From positions 62,001 through 126,000 of the forward strand of contig NZ_AUHV01000004.1 in NCBI RefSeq assembly GCF_000423365.1: DNA of 64,000 nt, given 5' to 3'. The position numbers were made by a program, and so were the translations under genes. Of this stretch, positions 15,508-26,070 are shown one piece after another. Each line of letters begins with the position of its first letter. Position 1 is the first letter of the stretch. Source of the stretch: Maritalea myrionectae DSM 19524. GTDB taxonomy: Bacteria > Pseudomonadota > Alphaproteobacteria > Rhizobiales > Devosiaceae. The notes beneath the pieces are model-generated. The model worked only from the letters and a program-made list of their open reading frames with translations. It made no database searches and had not been told where the DNA came from.

Positions 15508-16400
15508 ATGCTCGGTTTGGCCTTTTTAAACAATAGGAAAAGCCGCCCATCGATCATCAAGATCCCCACAAAAATCGCCAACATGCCAAATAGATGCACA
15601 GGCAAAATCGGCTCGCCGAGCACAACAAAGCCCAAAATCAGGGCTGAGATTGGCGCAACGAACGTCGCGGTGGAGAAGTTGGTGGCGCCAACACGTTCCA
15701 CAAGCTTATAGACGATCAGGAACGGAATACCCGTTGCAATGATCGAGATGTACCCGATGGACCACCATGTTTCGGGCTTGGCAATGGTGGGAACCCCCTC
15801 AATTGCCAGCATGAAGGGGAACAGGGCCAGCGATGCGCCGGTGAGTGCAACACAGACAGTAAGCGTGGAATCGATATGGTGGTATGAACGGATAATGTTC
15901 ATGGCGAAACCATAGCAAAGCGTTGCCAACATGATCAGCCCGATGGCCCACACTTCGCTGTGTCCACCCTGTTGCAGAGCCGGAATGGCCAGAATGGTGA
16001 CACCGGTAAAGCCCGCCAAGACACCGAGAGATTTGTTAAAAGTCGCCTTTTCCCCGCCAGGCCACAATTGCGAAACAATCACTACCATGATCGGGGTGAG
16101 GGCATTGGTGATCCCGGATACACCAACAGAAACACTCTTTTGCGCCAGTGGAAACAGAGCAAATGGAATGGCGAAATTGATGACGCCAAGGACAAACAGG
16201 CCCAAAAGTGTTTTCCCGTTAATACTGATGCGCTTGCCAAGGGCAAAAAAGACCGCCCAGCACAAAAGTGCGGCGAAAAACACACGACCGAATGAGATGG
16301 TGATGGGATCAATTTCTTTCACCATGATGGCGTTGAACAGAAATGATCCGCCCCAAACGGTGCCCAACAGAATAACAATCAACCAATCGGAAATGCGCAT
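15504..16400 (-). CDS. EamA family (DMT superfamily) permease
   Basis: 298 aa with about ten transmembrane helices, two EamA repeats. DWLIVILLGTVWGGSFLFNAI (about 5-25) carries the typical W-G-x-x-F of the first helix, LGVINFAIPFALFPLAQKSV is in repeat one, and ATFVAPISALILGFVVLGEPI (about 249-269) is the diagnostic P-x-x-x-x-x-x-x-x-x-L-G-E segment of repeat two. Metabolite or amine efflux is usual for the family; the substrate is unknown. Its 3' end exists as a second, broken copy at 13595-13708. Upstream lies an SDR gene on the same strand, 101 bp away. Confidence 0.9.
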   Translation of the reverse strand: MRISDWLIVILLGTVWGGSFLFNAIMVKEIDPITISFGRVFFAALLCWAVFFALGKRISINGKTLLGLFVLGVINFAIPFALFPLAQKSVSVGVSGITNALTPIMVVIVSQLWPGGEKATFNKSLGVLAGFTGVTILAIPALQQGGHSEVWAIGLIMLATLCYGFAMNIIRSYHHIDSTLTVCVALTGASLALFPFMLAIEGVPTIAKPETWWSIGYISIIATGIPFLIVYKLVERVGATNFSTATFVAPISALILGFVVLGEPILPVHLFGMLAIFVGILMIDGRLFLLFKKAKPSI

Positions 16401-16501
16401 GTTTTTGCTTTCGTGACTTAATTAGCGCGACGAACCTAACCGATGAGTCAAAATTGGTCGAACCGTTTTTGGCAATAGTGTGATCAATTCTCGTGATCAG
16501 T

Positions 16502-17200
16502 CTACCAGGGGTGGATTTCGCCATTCCATTTCAAAAACTTGCCACTGTCAGCCTTGGTCAGCTCTTCTGTCGTTGAGAAAATGCCATCAGCGCTTTGCGC
16601 CGGGGTGATCTCCGCATCACTGCCGCCCATGTCTGTTTGCACCCAGCCCGGGTGGAACATGGCGACGATCATGTTGGTGTCCTCAAGCTCATTGGCCAGG
16701 GTGGACATGGCCTTGTTGAGTGCGGCTTTGGAGCTGCAATAGGCGTAATTGGATACAGCACGACGGCTAAGGGCGCCCAATTGGCTGGAGATGGTGACGA
16801 TCTTGGCGGTGTTTGCATGGTCAAGATTATCGCGCAATGCCTCTGTCACCCGCATCGGCCCCAGCACATTCACGTCGAAGCTTTCGGCCCATTTGTCAAA
16901 TTCAAACGAGCCAATACTCGAACCGCGATCGTTGAAAATGCCTGCATTGTTGATCAGCACGTCGATTATTTTGTCGCTCAAGCTATTTTTGAGCTGCAAA
17001 ACTGAAGCGCTATCTGTCACTTCGAGGGGCAGGATTGTCAGTCGGTTGGATGAGCTGTCCACCAGTTGCTTTAACTCGACGGCGTTTTCAGGATGGCGGC
17101 ACGTGCCGATCACGTGCCACTCATCTTCCTGCAAATAACGTTTGACCAATTCCAATCCAATGCCTCTGTTTGCGCCAGTGATCAGTACGGTTTTGGTCAT
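16502..17200 (-). CDS. short-chain dehydrogenase/reductase (C-factor-like)
   Basis: 232 aa classical SDR. NAD(P)-binding TGANRGIGLELV (about 8-19), DVLINNAGIF (about 80-89), the catalytic Ser in IVTISSQLG and the Y-x-x-x-K pair in YAYCSSKAALNK (about 147-158), then FHPGWVQTDMGG (about 177-188). The last motif with V-Q-T-D-M is typical of the C-factor/sniffer-like branch. Substrate unknown. It is 10 bp upstream of, and in line with, the end of purN, so read-through from purMN is possible. Confidence 0.9.
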   Translation of the reverse strand: MTKTVLITGANRGIGLELVKRYLQEDEWHVIGTCRHPENAVELKQLVDSSSNRLTILPLEVTDSASVLQLKNSLSDKIIDVLINNAGIFNDRGSSIGSFEFDKWAESFDVNVLGPMRVTEALRDNLDHANTAKIVTISSQLGALSRRAVSNYAYCSSKAALNKAMSTLANELEDTNMIVAMFHPGWVQTDMGGSDAEITPAQSADGIFSTTEELTKADSGKFLKWNGEIHPW

Positions 17201-17210
17201 GTGTTATCTC

Positions 17211-17840
17211 CTATTGCGGCCAGATGAGGCTTTGATCAGCGGCGGCTGATCGGTCAGTATTGGTTTGCACCTTTAAATAATGTGCCAGTGCTTTGGGATA
17301 AATTTGATGCTCGATTTTGAGAATGCGGGCTGCCAGGCGGTCGGCATCATCATCTTCGAGTACGGGCACGACGCCCTGCATCACAATCGGTCCGGCATCG
17401 AGTTCAGGGATCACTTCATGAACACTGGCGCCCGAGACCTTCACACCTGCATCCAGTGCCTGCTGTTGAGGCTTCAGGCCTTTGAAGAGTGGCAACAGAG
17501 AGGGGTGGATATTGAGCATCTTGCCCAACCATTTTTCCGCAAATGCGTTTGAATGGATGCGCATATAGCCGGCGAGGCAAATAAACTCAGCGCCCCACGC
17601 TTCAAGCTGTTCATCAAGGGCGTCGCAAAAGGCTTCGCGGCTTTCGAAGTCTTTATGGGAGATAACGGCTGTTTGAATGCCATGGTCCTTGGCAAATTCG
17701 AGCCCGGCGGCGTCAGCGCGATTGGAGAAGACGCCAATAATTTCAGCAGGATATTCCTTATCCTTCGCAGCTTGAATCAAGCTTTTCATGTTTGAGCCGC
17801 GGCCTGAGATCAAAATGGCGACTTTGGTTTTGCCACTCAT
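17211..17840 (-). CDS. purN: phosphoribosylglycinamide formyltransferase 1
   Basis: 209 aa. Transfers the formyl group of 10-formyl-THF to GAR in purine synthesis. Features: [14 protein letters not shown] (about 9-22, phosphate-binding GRGSN), [10 protein letters not shown] (about 87-96), the catalytic segment [15 protein letters not shown] (about 109-123, with His and the N-I-H-P-S-L-L-P signature) and [15 protein letters not shown] (about 141-155, with catalytic Asp). The start overlaps the purM stop by ATGA (17837-17840), so the two are co-translated. Confidence 0.97.
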   Translation of the reverse strand: MSGKTKVAILISGRGSNMKSLIQAAKDKEYPAEIIGVFSNRADAAGLEFAKDHGIQTAVISHKDFESREAFCDALDEQLEAWGAEFICLAGYMRIHSNAFAEKWLGKMLNIHPSLLPLFKGLKPQQQALDAGVKVSGASVHEVIPELDAGPIVMQGVVPVLEDDDADRLAARILKIEHQIYPKALAHYLKVQTNTDRSAAADQSLIWPQ

Positions 17841-18913
17841 AGCGCAAGCTCACCGCTATAAGTCACGGCGTCACCATCGCGCTCGATCAGTTCGCCCAGA
17901 ACGATTGGCTCTTCGCCTTCATCTTTCAATGCGTTGATGAGTTCATCCGCTTCATTTTTGCTGGCCACGAGCACCATGCCGACGCCGCAATTGAAGGTGC
18001 GCATCATTTCGTTGGTTTCCACGCCACCTGTGTTGGCCAACCAGCCAAATACTGGTGGGGCTTTGATCGCTGAGCGGTCAATGCTGGCCGCCAATGTGTC
18101 TGGCAACACGCGGGGGATATTTTCGGTGAAGCCACCACCTGTGATGTGGGCGAGGGCCTTGATCTTGTGGCCTGCCTTGAGGGCGGCCAAAACTTGCCGC
18201 ACATAGATCCGTGTCGGACGGAGCAATGCTTCGCCGAGTGTCACCCCATCTTCAAACGGGGCAGGGCTTTGCCAATTCAGGCCGCTGATCTCAACGATTT
18301 TGCGCACCAGCGAATAACCATTGGAGTGAACGCCTGAGGAGCGTAGGCCAATCAACACGTCGCCAGCTCCAATGTCGTTTGTGGGCAGCATATTGCCGCG
18401 TTCCGCAGCACCAACACAGAAGCCCGCAAGGTCATAGTCGCCTTTGCTGTACATGCCGGGCATTTCAGCCGTTTCGCCGCCGATCAAGGCGCAATTGGCA
18501 TCGCGACAGCCTGCGGCAATGCCTTCAATCACGGCAGCGGCTACGTCATTGTCCAATTGGCCAGTCGCGTAATAATCGAGGAAGAACAGGGGCTCCGCGC
18601 CTTGCACGATCAAATCATTGACGCACATAGCTACCAGGTCGATGCCGACCGTGTCGTGAATGCCGCTATCGATTGCTATTTTGAGTTTGGTGCCCACGCC
18701 ATCATTTGCGGCGACCAATATGGGGTCTTTAAAGCCTGCGGCTTTCAAATCAAACAAGCCGCCAAAACCACCGATTTCTGTATCAGAACCAGGGCGGGCT
18801 GTGGATTTTACGACCGGTTTGATCCGGTCGACCAAGGCGTTTCCGGCATCGATATCCACACCTGCATCTGCATAAGAAAGTGAATTTGTGTTTTTCTTGG
18901 TCTGATCTGGCAT
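17837..18913 (-). CDS. purM: phosphoribosylformylglycinamidine cyclo-ligase
   Basis: 358 aa from ATG 18913; the open frame runs to 19060, but those residues are not PurM-like. ATP-dependent ring closure of FGAM to AIR, fifth step of purine synthesis. Features: [17 protein letters not shown] (about 11-27), [16 protein letters not shown] (glycine-rich), [20 protein letters not shown] (about 90-109), [14 protein letters not shown] (about 138-151), [13 protein letters not shown], and [19 protein letters not shown] (about 243-261). It is followed by purN with a 4-bp overlap and is divergent from the AI-2E transporter gene. This order is usual in rhizobia. Confidence 0.97.
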   Translation of the reverse strand: MPDQTKKNTNSLSYADAGVDIDAGNALVDRIKPVVKSTARPGSDTEIGGFGGLFDLKAAGFKDPILVAANDGVGTKLKIAIDSGIHDTVGIDLVAMCVNDLIVQGAEPLFFLDYYATGQLDNDVAAAVIEGIAAGCRDANCALIGGETAEMPGMYSKGDYDLAGFCVGAAERGNMLPTNDIGAGDVLIGLRSSGVHSNGYSLVRKIVEISGLNWQSPAPFEDGVTLGEALLRPTRIYVRQVLAALKAGHKIKALAHITGGGFTENIPRVLPDTLAASIDRSAIKAPPVFGWLANTGGVETNEMMRTFNCGVGMVLVASKNEADELINALKDEGEEPIVLGELIERDGDAVTYSGELAL

Positions 18914-19075
18914 TGGGCTGGTCCATTCCCCATATGTGTGGCAACGTGCAATCGCACAAATTAGATGCATAATTTGCGTTGGGGCATAGAGTGCAGCTTC
19001 TTGCAACGGGGCCGCAAACGCTTTAACAGCGCTGATAAAGAATTGCGGGCGTTCGCGCAAGAGTGGGAGTGGGGA

Positions 19076-20203
19076 ATGACACTACAAAACCAAATAAAAA
19101 CCTGGTTGGTGATTTTGGTGGTCACCGTTTTGTTTTTGTGGGTATTCCGCGGCATATTGTTGCCTTTCATCGCCGGGATGGTCTTGGCCTATATGCTGGA
19201 CCCCGCGGCAGACTTTCTCGAGCGGCTGAAATTTTCCCGTTTGTGGGCCACTTTTTTGATCATGCTCTTGTGCGTGCTAGCATTTGTGGGGGCCTTTTTG
19301 TTCCTTGTGCCCAGCATTTTGGGGCAGATGGTTGGGTTGGCTGAACGCTTGCCGGGCTATGTGCAGGATTTGCAGGAATTGGTGTCCGAATATGCGCCCG
19401 CCTTGCGCGAATGGATTGGCGAGGAGCAATTGGCCGAAATTGAGGGCAATATTTCGAACTTCCTGGGCCAGGGCGTCGGCTTTGCCATCGAACTCCTGTC
19501 GCGCGTCATGCAGAGCGGCTTGGCGGTTCTCAACGTTGTCGGCTTGTTGATTGTGACGCCTGTTGTGGCATTCTATTTGCTGCTGGATTGGGACAATATG
19601 ATCAAGCGCGGCGATGAATTGTTGCCACGCGCCTATCGCGACGAAATTCGCGACGTGTTTGTGGAGATCAACCAGGCGATGGCGGGCTTTGTGCGCGGCC
19701 AATCTAGCGTGGTGCTGATTTTGGCTGCGTTTTACGCTACAGGCTTGTCCTTGGTGGGGTTGAATTTCGGCTTGGCAATCGGTTTGTCTGCGGGCCTGTT
19801 TTCCTTTGTGCCCTATGTGGGTTTCCTTATTGGTTTTGTTTTGTCCATGGGCGTCGCGATCGTGCAGTTTTGGCCTGATTGGACTATGATTGCCGTGGTT
19901 TTCAGTATCTTTATGTTTGGCCAGTTTATTGAAGGCAATGTGCTTTATCCGAAACTGGTTGGCCGTTCCATCGGCGTGCACGCGGTATGGTTGATGTTTG
20001 CGTTGTTTGCGTTTGCGCTTTTGTTTGGTGCCGTTGGCGTGTTGTTGGCCGTACCATTGGCTGCTGTTACTGGCGTTTTGGTGCGCTATGCGGTGCGCAA
20101 ATATCTAGAGAGCTCGCTTTACGAAGCCAAAACCGAGCGTGAGCTCGAGCAGGCGAAAAAAGAAATGGCGGGCGAATCTGATGCCGCCCAAGAGCAGGCT
20201 TAA
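19076..20203 (+). CDS. AI-2E family transporter (PerM-like)
   Basis: 375 aa from ATG 19076, preceded by GGAGTGGGG; the frame is open from 18965, but the extra 37 residues are not family-like. About eight membrane helices in the PerM/AI-2E pattern: an N-terminal pair ([22 protein letters not shown], in part), a large soluble segment at about 90-150, and the conserved C-terminal block [37 protein letters not shown] (about 293-313, in part) with the family motif. Despite the name, most members have no proven link to AI-2. It lies between purMN (divergent) and hdaA, a conserved rhizobial position. Confidence 0.92.
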   Translation: MTLQNQIKTWLVILVVTVLFLWVFRGILLPFIAGMVLAYMLDPAADFLERLKFSRLWATFLIMLLCVLAFVGAFLFLVPSILGQMVGLAERLPGYVQDLQELVSEYAPALREWIGEEQLAEIEGNISNFLGQGVGFAIELLSRVMQSGLAVLNVVGLLIVTPVVAFYLLLDWDNMIKRGDELLPRAYRDEIRDVFVEINQAMAGFVRGQSSVVLILAAFYATGLSLVGLNFGLAIGLSAGLFSFVPYVGFLIGFVLSMGVAIVQFWPDWTMIAVVFSIFMFGQFIEGNVLYPKLVGRSIGVHAVWLMFALFAFALLFGAVGVLLAVPLAAVTGVLVRYAVRKYLESSLYEAKTERELEQAKKEMAGESDAAQEQA

Positions 20204-20212
20204 GGATCGCGC

Positions 20213-20893
20213 ATGACCGCCCAAAAAGCTCCTTCACAACAATTGGTGCTCGACCTGCCATTTGAAACGGCGCTCGGCGAGGACGATTTTGTGGTGAGCG
20301 CCGGCAATTTGCAGGCTTATGAATATTTGATGGGCATGCGCGAATGGCCAGGGCCAACCACTTTGCTGATTGGGCCTGAAAAGTCTGGCAAAACCCATCT
20401 GGCGAACATGTGGGCGGCCCACACGGGTGCGCAGATATTGTCGCGCGACAGTGGGGCGGCTTGGCCGCAACATATGGATGGGCCATTGTTGGTTGAGGAT
20501 TGCAATGCGCTTTGGATGGGCGAAACACCGCTGTTCAACCTGCTCAATCAATCCATGCGATCGCAAATGCCGCTCTTGATGACGGCAGACCGTACGTTGG
20601 CAGAGTGGCCGTTGGAAACGCAGGATGTGCGGTCACGTCTTCGGTTGGCGCTGAACTTGGAAATATCGCCGCTTGATGATGCGCATTTGGCGCAATTGTT
20701 CGTCAAACTGTTCGATGACCGACAAATTCAGATTGATCCGGGCCTTATTCCTTATTTGCTGTCGCGGATGGAGCGGTCACCCGCCCATGTGGTAACGCTG
20801 GTGGAAATGATGGATCAAATGTCGCTCGAGCGGCATAAGCCAATTTCCAAACGGTTGGCCGGAGAAGCCTTGGCGCGGCTCTATAGTCAATAA
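20213..20893 (+). CDS. hdaA: DnaA-related regulator of replication initiation (HdaA)
   Basis: 226 aa, a DnaA-like AAA+ domain without DnaA's DNA-binding domain IV. The N-terminal QLVLDLPFE is the clamp-binding motif (Q-L-x-L-D/P-L-P-F) by which Hda docks on DnaN. Walker A LLIGPEKSGKTHLANMW (about 50-66) and a degenerate Walker B GPLLVEDCNALW follow, then VRSRLRLALNLEISPLDDAHL with the arginine. Hda with the clamp stimulates hydrolysis of DnaA-bound ATP after initiation. It starts 9 bp after the AI-2E gene; ppk follows. Confidence 0.92.
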   Translation: MTAQKAPSQQLVLDLPFETALGEDDFVVSAGNLQAYEYLMGMREWPGPTTLLIGPEKSGKTHLANMWAAHTGAQILSRDSGAAWPQHMDGPLLVEDCNALWMGETPLFNLLNQSMRSQMPLLMTADRTLAEWPLETQDVRSRLRLALNLEISPLDDAHLAQLFVKLFDDRQIQIDPGLIPYLLSRMERSPAHVVTLVEMMDQMSLERHKPISKRLAGEALARLYSQ

Positions 20894-20998
20894 TTCTGTT
20901 ACACAATTGCCATATAATCAATTTAAGCCCTTGGGCAAAGGCGCAGATTTGGTTGCGCAAACGCGCACGATTGCGGCTCAAATTGTTGGATGTGAATT

Positions 20999-23182
20999 AT
21001 GGATGAGATGATGAATCTGGCGGATATGCCGGAGAGCGAAGCCCCTGATATTGAAGTGCTGTCAAAAAGCCCTGCGCGTTTTGTGAACCGTGAGGTGTCG
21101 TGGCTGCAATTTAATATGCGGGTGTTGGAAGAGGCGGGGAACAAAAATCATCCTTTGCTTGAACGCCTTCGCTTTGTCTCGATTTCCGCCAGCAACCTTG
21201 ATGAGTTTTTCATGGTTCGGGTGGCGGGTCTCAAAGGCCAATTGCGCGCGGGGGTGACCCGGTTGAGCGACGATGGCATGACAGCGTCTGAACAATTGGA
21301 AGAGATTGCGGCGTTAGCGCAACATCTGCATTTGGAGCAGCAAGATAGCTGGCGATCCATTCGCAATGAATTGGCAGAGCATGAGATCGTGTTGTTGGAC
21401 ACAGAAGATCTTGGCCCCAAGCAGCTCAAATATTTAGAAGAATTGTTCCAGGAAGAGATTTTTCCGGTGCTGACGCCTATGGCGGTGGACCCGGCGCATC
21501 CATTCCCCTTTATTCCCAATCTGGGCTTTTCGCTCGCCTTTGAATTGCAGCAGCGGGGCGAAGATCATACGCTCACTGCCTTGGTGCGCGTGCCCCAGAA
21601 CATGGATCGGTTTGTGTTTTTGCCGCAGGATTTGACCACGGGCAAACGCATCGAAATGGTCACGATTGAAACGCTGATCAATCTGTTTTTTGAGCGCATG
21701 TTTCCCGGTTATGAAGTGGTTGGGGCAGGTGCTTTCCGTCTTATTCGCGATAGCGAAATGGAGATTGATGATGAAGCAGCTGATCTGGTGGTGGAGTTTG
21801 AGTCTGCGTTGAAGCAACGCCGCCGCGGCCAGGTGATCCGGCTGGAAATTGAACGCTCTATGCCGCGCGGCTTGCGTCGTCGTATTGCTGACGAACTGCA
21901 TGTGGGTATTGAAGATACATTTGAGGTCGAGGGCTTTCTGGCCCTCGCGGATGCGTCCAAGCTTTGCGATATTGAACGGCCAAAACTGAAGTTCCAGCCG
22001 TTTAATGCCCGCTTTCCAGAGCGTGTGCGCGATCACAACGGGGATTGCTTTGCGGCGATCAAGCAAAAAGATATTGTGGTGCATCACCCCTATGAAAGCT
22101 TCGATATTGTTGCGCAATTCCTCAAGCAAGCGGCGTCTGATCCAGATGTAGTGGCCATCAAGCAAACGCTTTACCGCACCTCTAACGATAGCCCGATTGT
22201 CAAAGCCCTGATTCAGGCGGCGGAAGCGGGCAAGTCGGTCACCGCGCTTGTGGAGCTTAAGGCGCGGTTTGATGAAGAGGCGAATATTCGCTGGGCGCGT
22301 GATTTGGAGCGGGCAGGCGTGCAAGTCGTGTTTGGGTTTATCGATTGGAAAACCCACGCCAAATTGAGCCAAGTGGTCCGCCGGGAGAAGAAGGGCAAGC
22401 TGGTGTCCTATTGCCATATCGGCACGGGCAACTATCACCCGATCACCGCTAAGATTTACACCGACTTGTCCTATTTCACCTCCAACGGGGCGATCACGCG
22501 CGATGTGGCGCGGGTGTTTAACTTTGTGACAGGCTATGCCAGACCGTCTGGCCTTGAGTGCATTTCGGTGTCGCCCATGTCGTTGCGCGAAACCCTTTTG
22601 GAGCATATTGACGCTGAAATTGAATATGCCAAGGCAGGGAAGCCAGCAACAATTTGGTTCAAAATGAACTCATTGGTAGATCCGCGCATTATTGATGCGC
22701 TTTATGTGGCATCGCAGGCTGGGGTGGAAATTGAGCTGGTGGTGCGCGGTATTTGCTGTTTGCGGCCTGGTATTCCGGGCTTTTCCGATAAAATTCGTGT
22801 TAAGTCGATTGTCGGTCGCTTTCTCGAACATTCGCGGATTTTCTGCTTTGGGCGGGGGCATGAAATGCCGTCACGCAAGGCAGCGGTGTTCATCTCATCC
22901 GCCGATCTAATGCCGCGCAATCTTGATGGGCGCGTGGAGGCCCTTGTGCCACTGTTCAACAAAACCGTTCATAAGCAGGTGCTTGATCGGATTATGGTTG
23001 CCAACATCAATGACAATCAGCAAAGCTGGGAAGTGTTGCCCGATGGCACATCGCGGCGGATCGAACCGCTCGAGGACGAACCGGTCTTTAATGCGCAGGA
23101 ATATTTCATGAATAATCCGTCGCTTTCAGGCCGGGGCAGTGCACTGTCTCAGGATGGTCGTCATGATGAGGACGAGGATTGA
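20999..23182 (+). CDS. ppk: polyphosphate kinase 1
   Basis: 727 aa, full length. Reversible synthesis of polyphosphate from ATP. Features: N-terminal [49 protein letters not shown]-like segment (here [11 protein letters not shown], then [18 protein letters not shown]), [20 protein letters not shown] with the autophosphorylated His, [10 protein letters not shown], and [14 protein letters not shown] with the second catalytic His. The last residues are acidic. Its stop overlaps the TTG start of ppx, so kinase and exopolyphosphatase are made together. Confidence 0.97.
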   Translation: MDEMMNLADMPESEAPDIEVLSKSPARFVNREVSWLQFNMRVLEEAGNKNHPLLERLRFVSISASNLDEFFMVRVAGLKGQLRAGVTRLSDDGMTASEQLEEIAALAQHLHLEQQDSWRSIRNELAEHEIVLLDTEDLGPKQLKYLEELFQEEIFPVLTPMAVDPAHPFPFIPNLGFSLAFELQQRGEDHTLTALVRVPQNMDRFVFLPQDLTTGKRIEMVTIETLINLFFERMFPGYEVVGAGAFRLIRDSEMEIDDEAADLVVEFESALKQRRRGQVIRLEIERSMPRGLRRRIADELHVGIEDTFEVEGFLALADASKLCDIERPKLKFQPFNARFPERVRDHNGDCFAAIKQKDIVVHHPYESFDIVAQFLKQAASDPDVVAIKQTLYRTSNDSPIVKALIQAAEAGKSVTALVELKARFDEEANIRWARDLERAGVQVVFGFIDWKTHAKLSQVVRREKKGKLVSYCHIGTGNYHPITAKIYTDLSYFTSNGAITRDVARVFNFVTGYARPSGLECISVSPMSLRETLLEHIDAEIEYAKAGKPATIWFKMNSLVDPRIIDALYVASQAGVEIELVVRGICCLRPGIPGFSDKIRVKSIVGRFLEHSRIFCFGRGHEMPSRKAAVFISSADLMPRNLDGRVEALVPLFNKTVHKQVLDRIMVANINDNQQSWEVLPDGTSRRIEPLEDEPVFNAQEYFMNNPSLSGRGSALSQDGRHDEDED

Positions 23183-24723
23183 TCAAAAGCTTTGTAAAAG
23201 CGTTGCGTAAGCCCACAGCGCAAGGGCGTATCGGTGGGGACAATCCCATTGCTGTATTGGACATCGGGTCCAACTCTGTTCGTTTGGTCATCTATGAGCG
23301 CCATGTTCGGGCGCTCACCCCACTTTACAATGAAAAAGTAGCGTGCGGTCTTGGCCGCGGCATTGCCCATTCTGGCGAACTCAACGCCAAAGGGGTTGAG
23401 CGTGCGCTGACGGGAATGCGTCGGTTTGCCATGGTGTGTGAGCTCACCAAGGTCGAAACGCTTTATGTATTGGCGACCGCGGCGACGCGCGACGCCAAAA
23501 ATGGCGCCGAATTTATCACAGCAGTGCAAGAAATTATGGGCGTTGAGGTGCAAATCCTTTCTGGTGAGGAGGAAGCACATTATGCGGCGCTTGGCACCTT
23601 GGCCGGTATGCCCAACCAGAGAGGATTGCTAGGCGATTTTGGGGGCGGCAGTCTTGAACTGGCAGGCCTTGATGGCGACAATGTTTTCGGCGGTGAAAGC
23701 TACACTTTGGGCGCTATCCGGCTGCAAGATGACAGTGACGATGATGCGCTAAAGGCGCTCGAGCTTGCGCGCAAGCAGCTTGAACAATCGCCATTAATTC
23801 GAAATCAGCATTTGCCGGAATTTGTTGCCATTGGCGGCACGTGGCGTGCTTTGGCAAAACTGCATCAGATCACCCATGAATATCCGCTCAGCATGGTGCA
23901 GGGATATCGCGTGGATGCGCCGGATATGCTGGCCCTTTGTGACCATGTTTTGAAGCGCGCTAAGAAAGGCGAGCTGCCTGAAGAGGCACAAAGCCTATCG
24001 TCGAACCGGCGCACATTGCTGCCCTTCGGTGCTGCGGCGCTAAAGGCGGTGCTGGAGATTGGCGCGTTTTCATCGGTAAAATTCTCGGCATTGGGCCTGC
24101 GTGAAGGCTATCTGTTTGGTCAATTGAGCGATGATGATCAGCGGGCGGACCCTCTTTTATTGGCCTGTCGGGACTATTCGTTGCTGCGCTCTCGTGCCCC
24201 GGCGCACAGTGCCGATCTATCCGCGTTCACATCGGCATTTTTCACACAATTGCGAATTGAAGAGAGTGGTGCGCTGAAACGGTTGCGCGAAGCCGCCTGT
24301 TTGCTGTCGGACGTGTCCTGGCGCGGACATCCAGATTATCGCGGCGCGCAGGCGGTGGATTTGGTCACCCTTGGATCATTTGTGGGGCTTGATCACGCAG
24401 AACGGGCCTATGTCGCTATGGTCCTGGCGGCCCGTTACAATGGGTTGAAGGCCAAAAAGCTCGGCCATGATCATATTCTCAATCTGTGCAAAGAGAGCCA
24501 TCGCGACCATGCATTGACGGTTGCCGCGATTTATCGGGTCGCCTATCTGCTCTCCGCAGCTATGCCGGGTGTTTTAAACCAGCTGTCTTGGTTGGCTGAT
24601 GACGAAAAACTCTATTTATGCATCCCGAAGGGATTGGAATTTTTGGCGGCAGAAAAGATGATCCGACGCTTTGATCAGCTTGCCAGTCTTGTGGATCGGC
24701 AAGCTGAAATTCGCATCAATTAG
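23179..24723 (+). CDS. ppx: exopolyphosphatase / Ppx-GppA family phosphatase
   Basis: 514 aa from TTG 23179, overlapping the ppk stop by four bases. ASKHA fold: [16 protein letters not shown] (about 24-39), [14 protein letters not shown] (about 97-110), [15 protein letters not shown] (about 151-165) with the second phosphate loop, and [16 protein letters not shown]-terminal HD-like helical domain follows. It splits terminal phosphate from polyphosphate, or pppGpp to ppGpp; the sequence alone does not decide. It is convergent with rnd, and the two stop codons overlap (24720-24723), leaving no room for a terminator. Confidence 0.95.
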   Translation: MIKSFVKALRKPTAQGRIGGDNPIAVLDIGSNSVRLVIYERHVRALTPLYNEKVACGLGRGIAHSGELNAKGVERALTGMRRFAMVCELTKVETLYVLATAATRDAKNGAEFITAVQEIMGVEVQILSGEEEAHYAALGTLAGMPNQRGLLGDFGGGSLELAGLDGDNVFGGESYTLGAIRLQDDSDDDALKALELARKQLEQSPLIRNQHLPEFVAIGGTWRALAKLHQITHEYPLSMVQGYRVDAPDMLALCDHVLKRAKKGELPEEAQSLSSNRRTLLPFGAAALKAVLEIGAFSSVKFSALGLREGYLFGQLSDDDQRADPLLLACRDYSLLRSRAPAHSADLSAFTSAFFTQLRIEESGALKRLREAACLLSDVSWRGHPDYRGAQAVDLVTLGSFVGLDHAERAYVAMVLAARYNGLKAKKLGHDHILNLCKESHRDHALTVAAIYRVAYLLSAAMPGVLNQLSWLADDEKLYLCIPKGLEFLAAEKMIRRFDQLASLVDRQAEIRIN

Positions 24724-25892
24724 TCAATTTCCTCTGGGGTCAGGTCAACTTTGACCGGCACGATGCCTTCGCTTGTGGCGCCCAGGGCCATTTTCCCATG
24801 TTTGATTGCCAGCGCCTTTTCGCCAAACACTTCGGCGCGCCAGCCCGTCAAGGCGGCCACATCGGCTTGATCTGACAAAACGATTGAATCGATGTCATCG
24901 CTGGTGGCGATGATACGCGGGGCCACGCCCTCTTGTTCGCTCACTGCTTTCAGCAACACGCGCAACAAATCGCCAATTGCGCCTTTGGGTGAGGGGCCGT
25001 TTGGCTTGCGGGGAATTTTGGGCAATTCAGATTTGTCCAATTCTTTTGCCGCTTCTACGATCTTGATCAGTTCAGCGGCTGTGCTGGACCGTCCGAAGCC
25101 ATTTGAAAAGGCGCGGAGGCGGTCAAACGCTTTTGGGTTGGTGGGTTGCTGCTGCGATAATTCGAACAGGGCCTCATCCTTCAATACGCGACCTCGTGGC
25201 ACATTCTGTTTCTGCGCCTTTTCTTCCCGCCATGCCGCGAGCATCTTCAACAGGGCAAAGTCGCGTGGACGATTGACCTTCATCTTCATGCGTTTCCACG
25301 CATTTTCGGGCATCACCACATAGTTTTCCGGTTGCATAAGCGCCTTCAACTCGTCATTGATCCACGCCCAGCGATCGCGTTTGTCCAATTCGGCGACAAT
25401 GTGCAAATAGCAGTCGCGCAAATGGGTGACATCGCCAAGGGCATAGGTGAGTTGCTTTTCCGTCAAGGGGCGGTGAGACCAGTTGGTAAAGCGGGAGCTT
25501 TTGTCCACTTGAGCCCCGGTGATTTGCCGCACCATATTGTCGTAGGAAATGCTGTCGCCAAAACCACAAACGGCAGCTGCCACTTGAGTGTCGAACAAGG
25601 ATTTAGGCGCCTCACCGGAAAGATTGACGAAAATCTCTACATCCTGCTTGGCTGCGTGAAAAACCTTGACCACATCTTCATTGGCGAACAGTTCGAACAT
25701 CGGCGCCAGGTCAATGTCAGTACCGATCGGGTCTACAATTACGGCCTCGTCGGGCGTTGCCATTTGCACCAAGCATAGTTTGGGCCAATAGGTGGTCTCG
25801 CGCAAAAATTCAGTATCGACTGTGACGTAAGGATGGGCAGCAGCAGCCTGACAAAATCTGGCCAGTTCGGACGTTTCAGTAATTATATGCAT
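24720..25892 (-). CDS. rnd: ribonuclease D
   Basis: 390 aa. 3'-5' exonuclease for tRNA maturation, DEDD family: YVTVDTEFLRETTYWPKLCL (about 22-41) with D and E, VVKVFHAAKQDVEIFVN (about 74-90), SRFTNWSHRPLTEKQLTYAL with YALGDVTHLRDCY (about 150-162) supplying the last Asp and the Tyr. An HRDC domain follows, with LLKMLAAWREEKAQKQNVPRG (about 214-234, in part) and a second HRDC-like region. Convergent with ppx. The start at 25892 faces aspS across 178 bp. Confidence 0.95.
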   Translation of the reverse strand: MHIITETSELARFCQAAAAHPYVTVDTEFLRETTYWPKLCLVQMATPDEAVIVDPIGTDIDLAPMFELFANEDVVKVFHAAKQDVEIFVNLSGEAPKSLFDTQVAAAVCGFGDSISYDNMVRQITGAQVDKSSRFTNWSHRPLTEKQLTYALGDVTHLRDCYLHIVAELDKRDRWAWINDELKALMQPENYVVMPENAWKRMKMKVNRPRDFALLKMLAAWREEKAQKQNVPRGRVLKDEALFELSQQQPTNPKAFDRLRAFSNGFGRSSTAAELIKIVEAAKELDKSELPKIPRKPNGPSPKGAIGDLLRVLLKAVSEQEGVAPRIIATSDDIDSIVLSDQADVAALTGWRAEVFGEKALAIKHGKMALGATSEGIVPVKVDLTPEEID

Positions 25893-26001
25893 AGGTGCTT
25901 TCAGTTATTTTTGCGCGGTTCTTGCGAGGCTATTTGTTGCGCCGATAATGGCTGGAAATGATGCTGACTTGCAAGAGCAGAATGAAAAACGTATGAGATG
26001 C

Positions 26002-26030
26002 TTGACAAATCGGGCATGGCGTGCGCTTTT
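26002..26030 (+). promoter_or_regulatory. possible aspS promoter
   Basis: CTTGACA (26001-26007), the conserved alphaproteobacterial -35 shape, with a weak -10 (GCTTTT) after 17 bp, about 40 bp before the aspS start. Judged on the -35 only. Confidence 0.35.
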
Positions 26031-26070
26031 CGCCAGCAAAATTGCCCCAAAAATTCCGGGATTGGATTAG

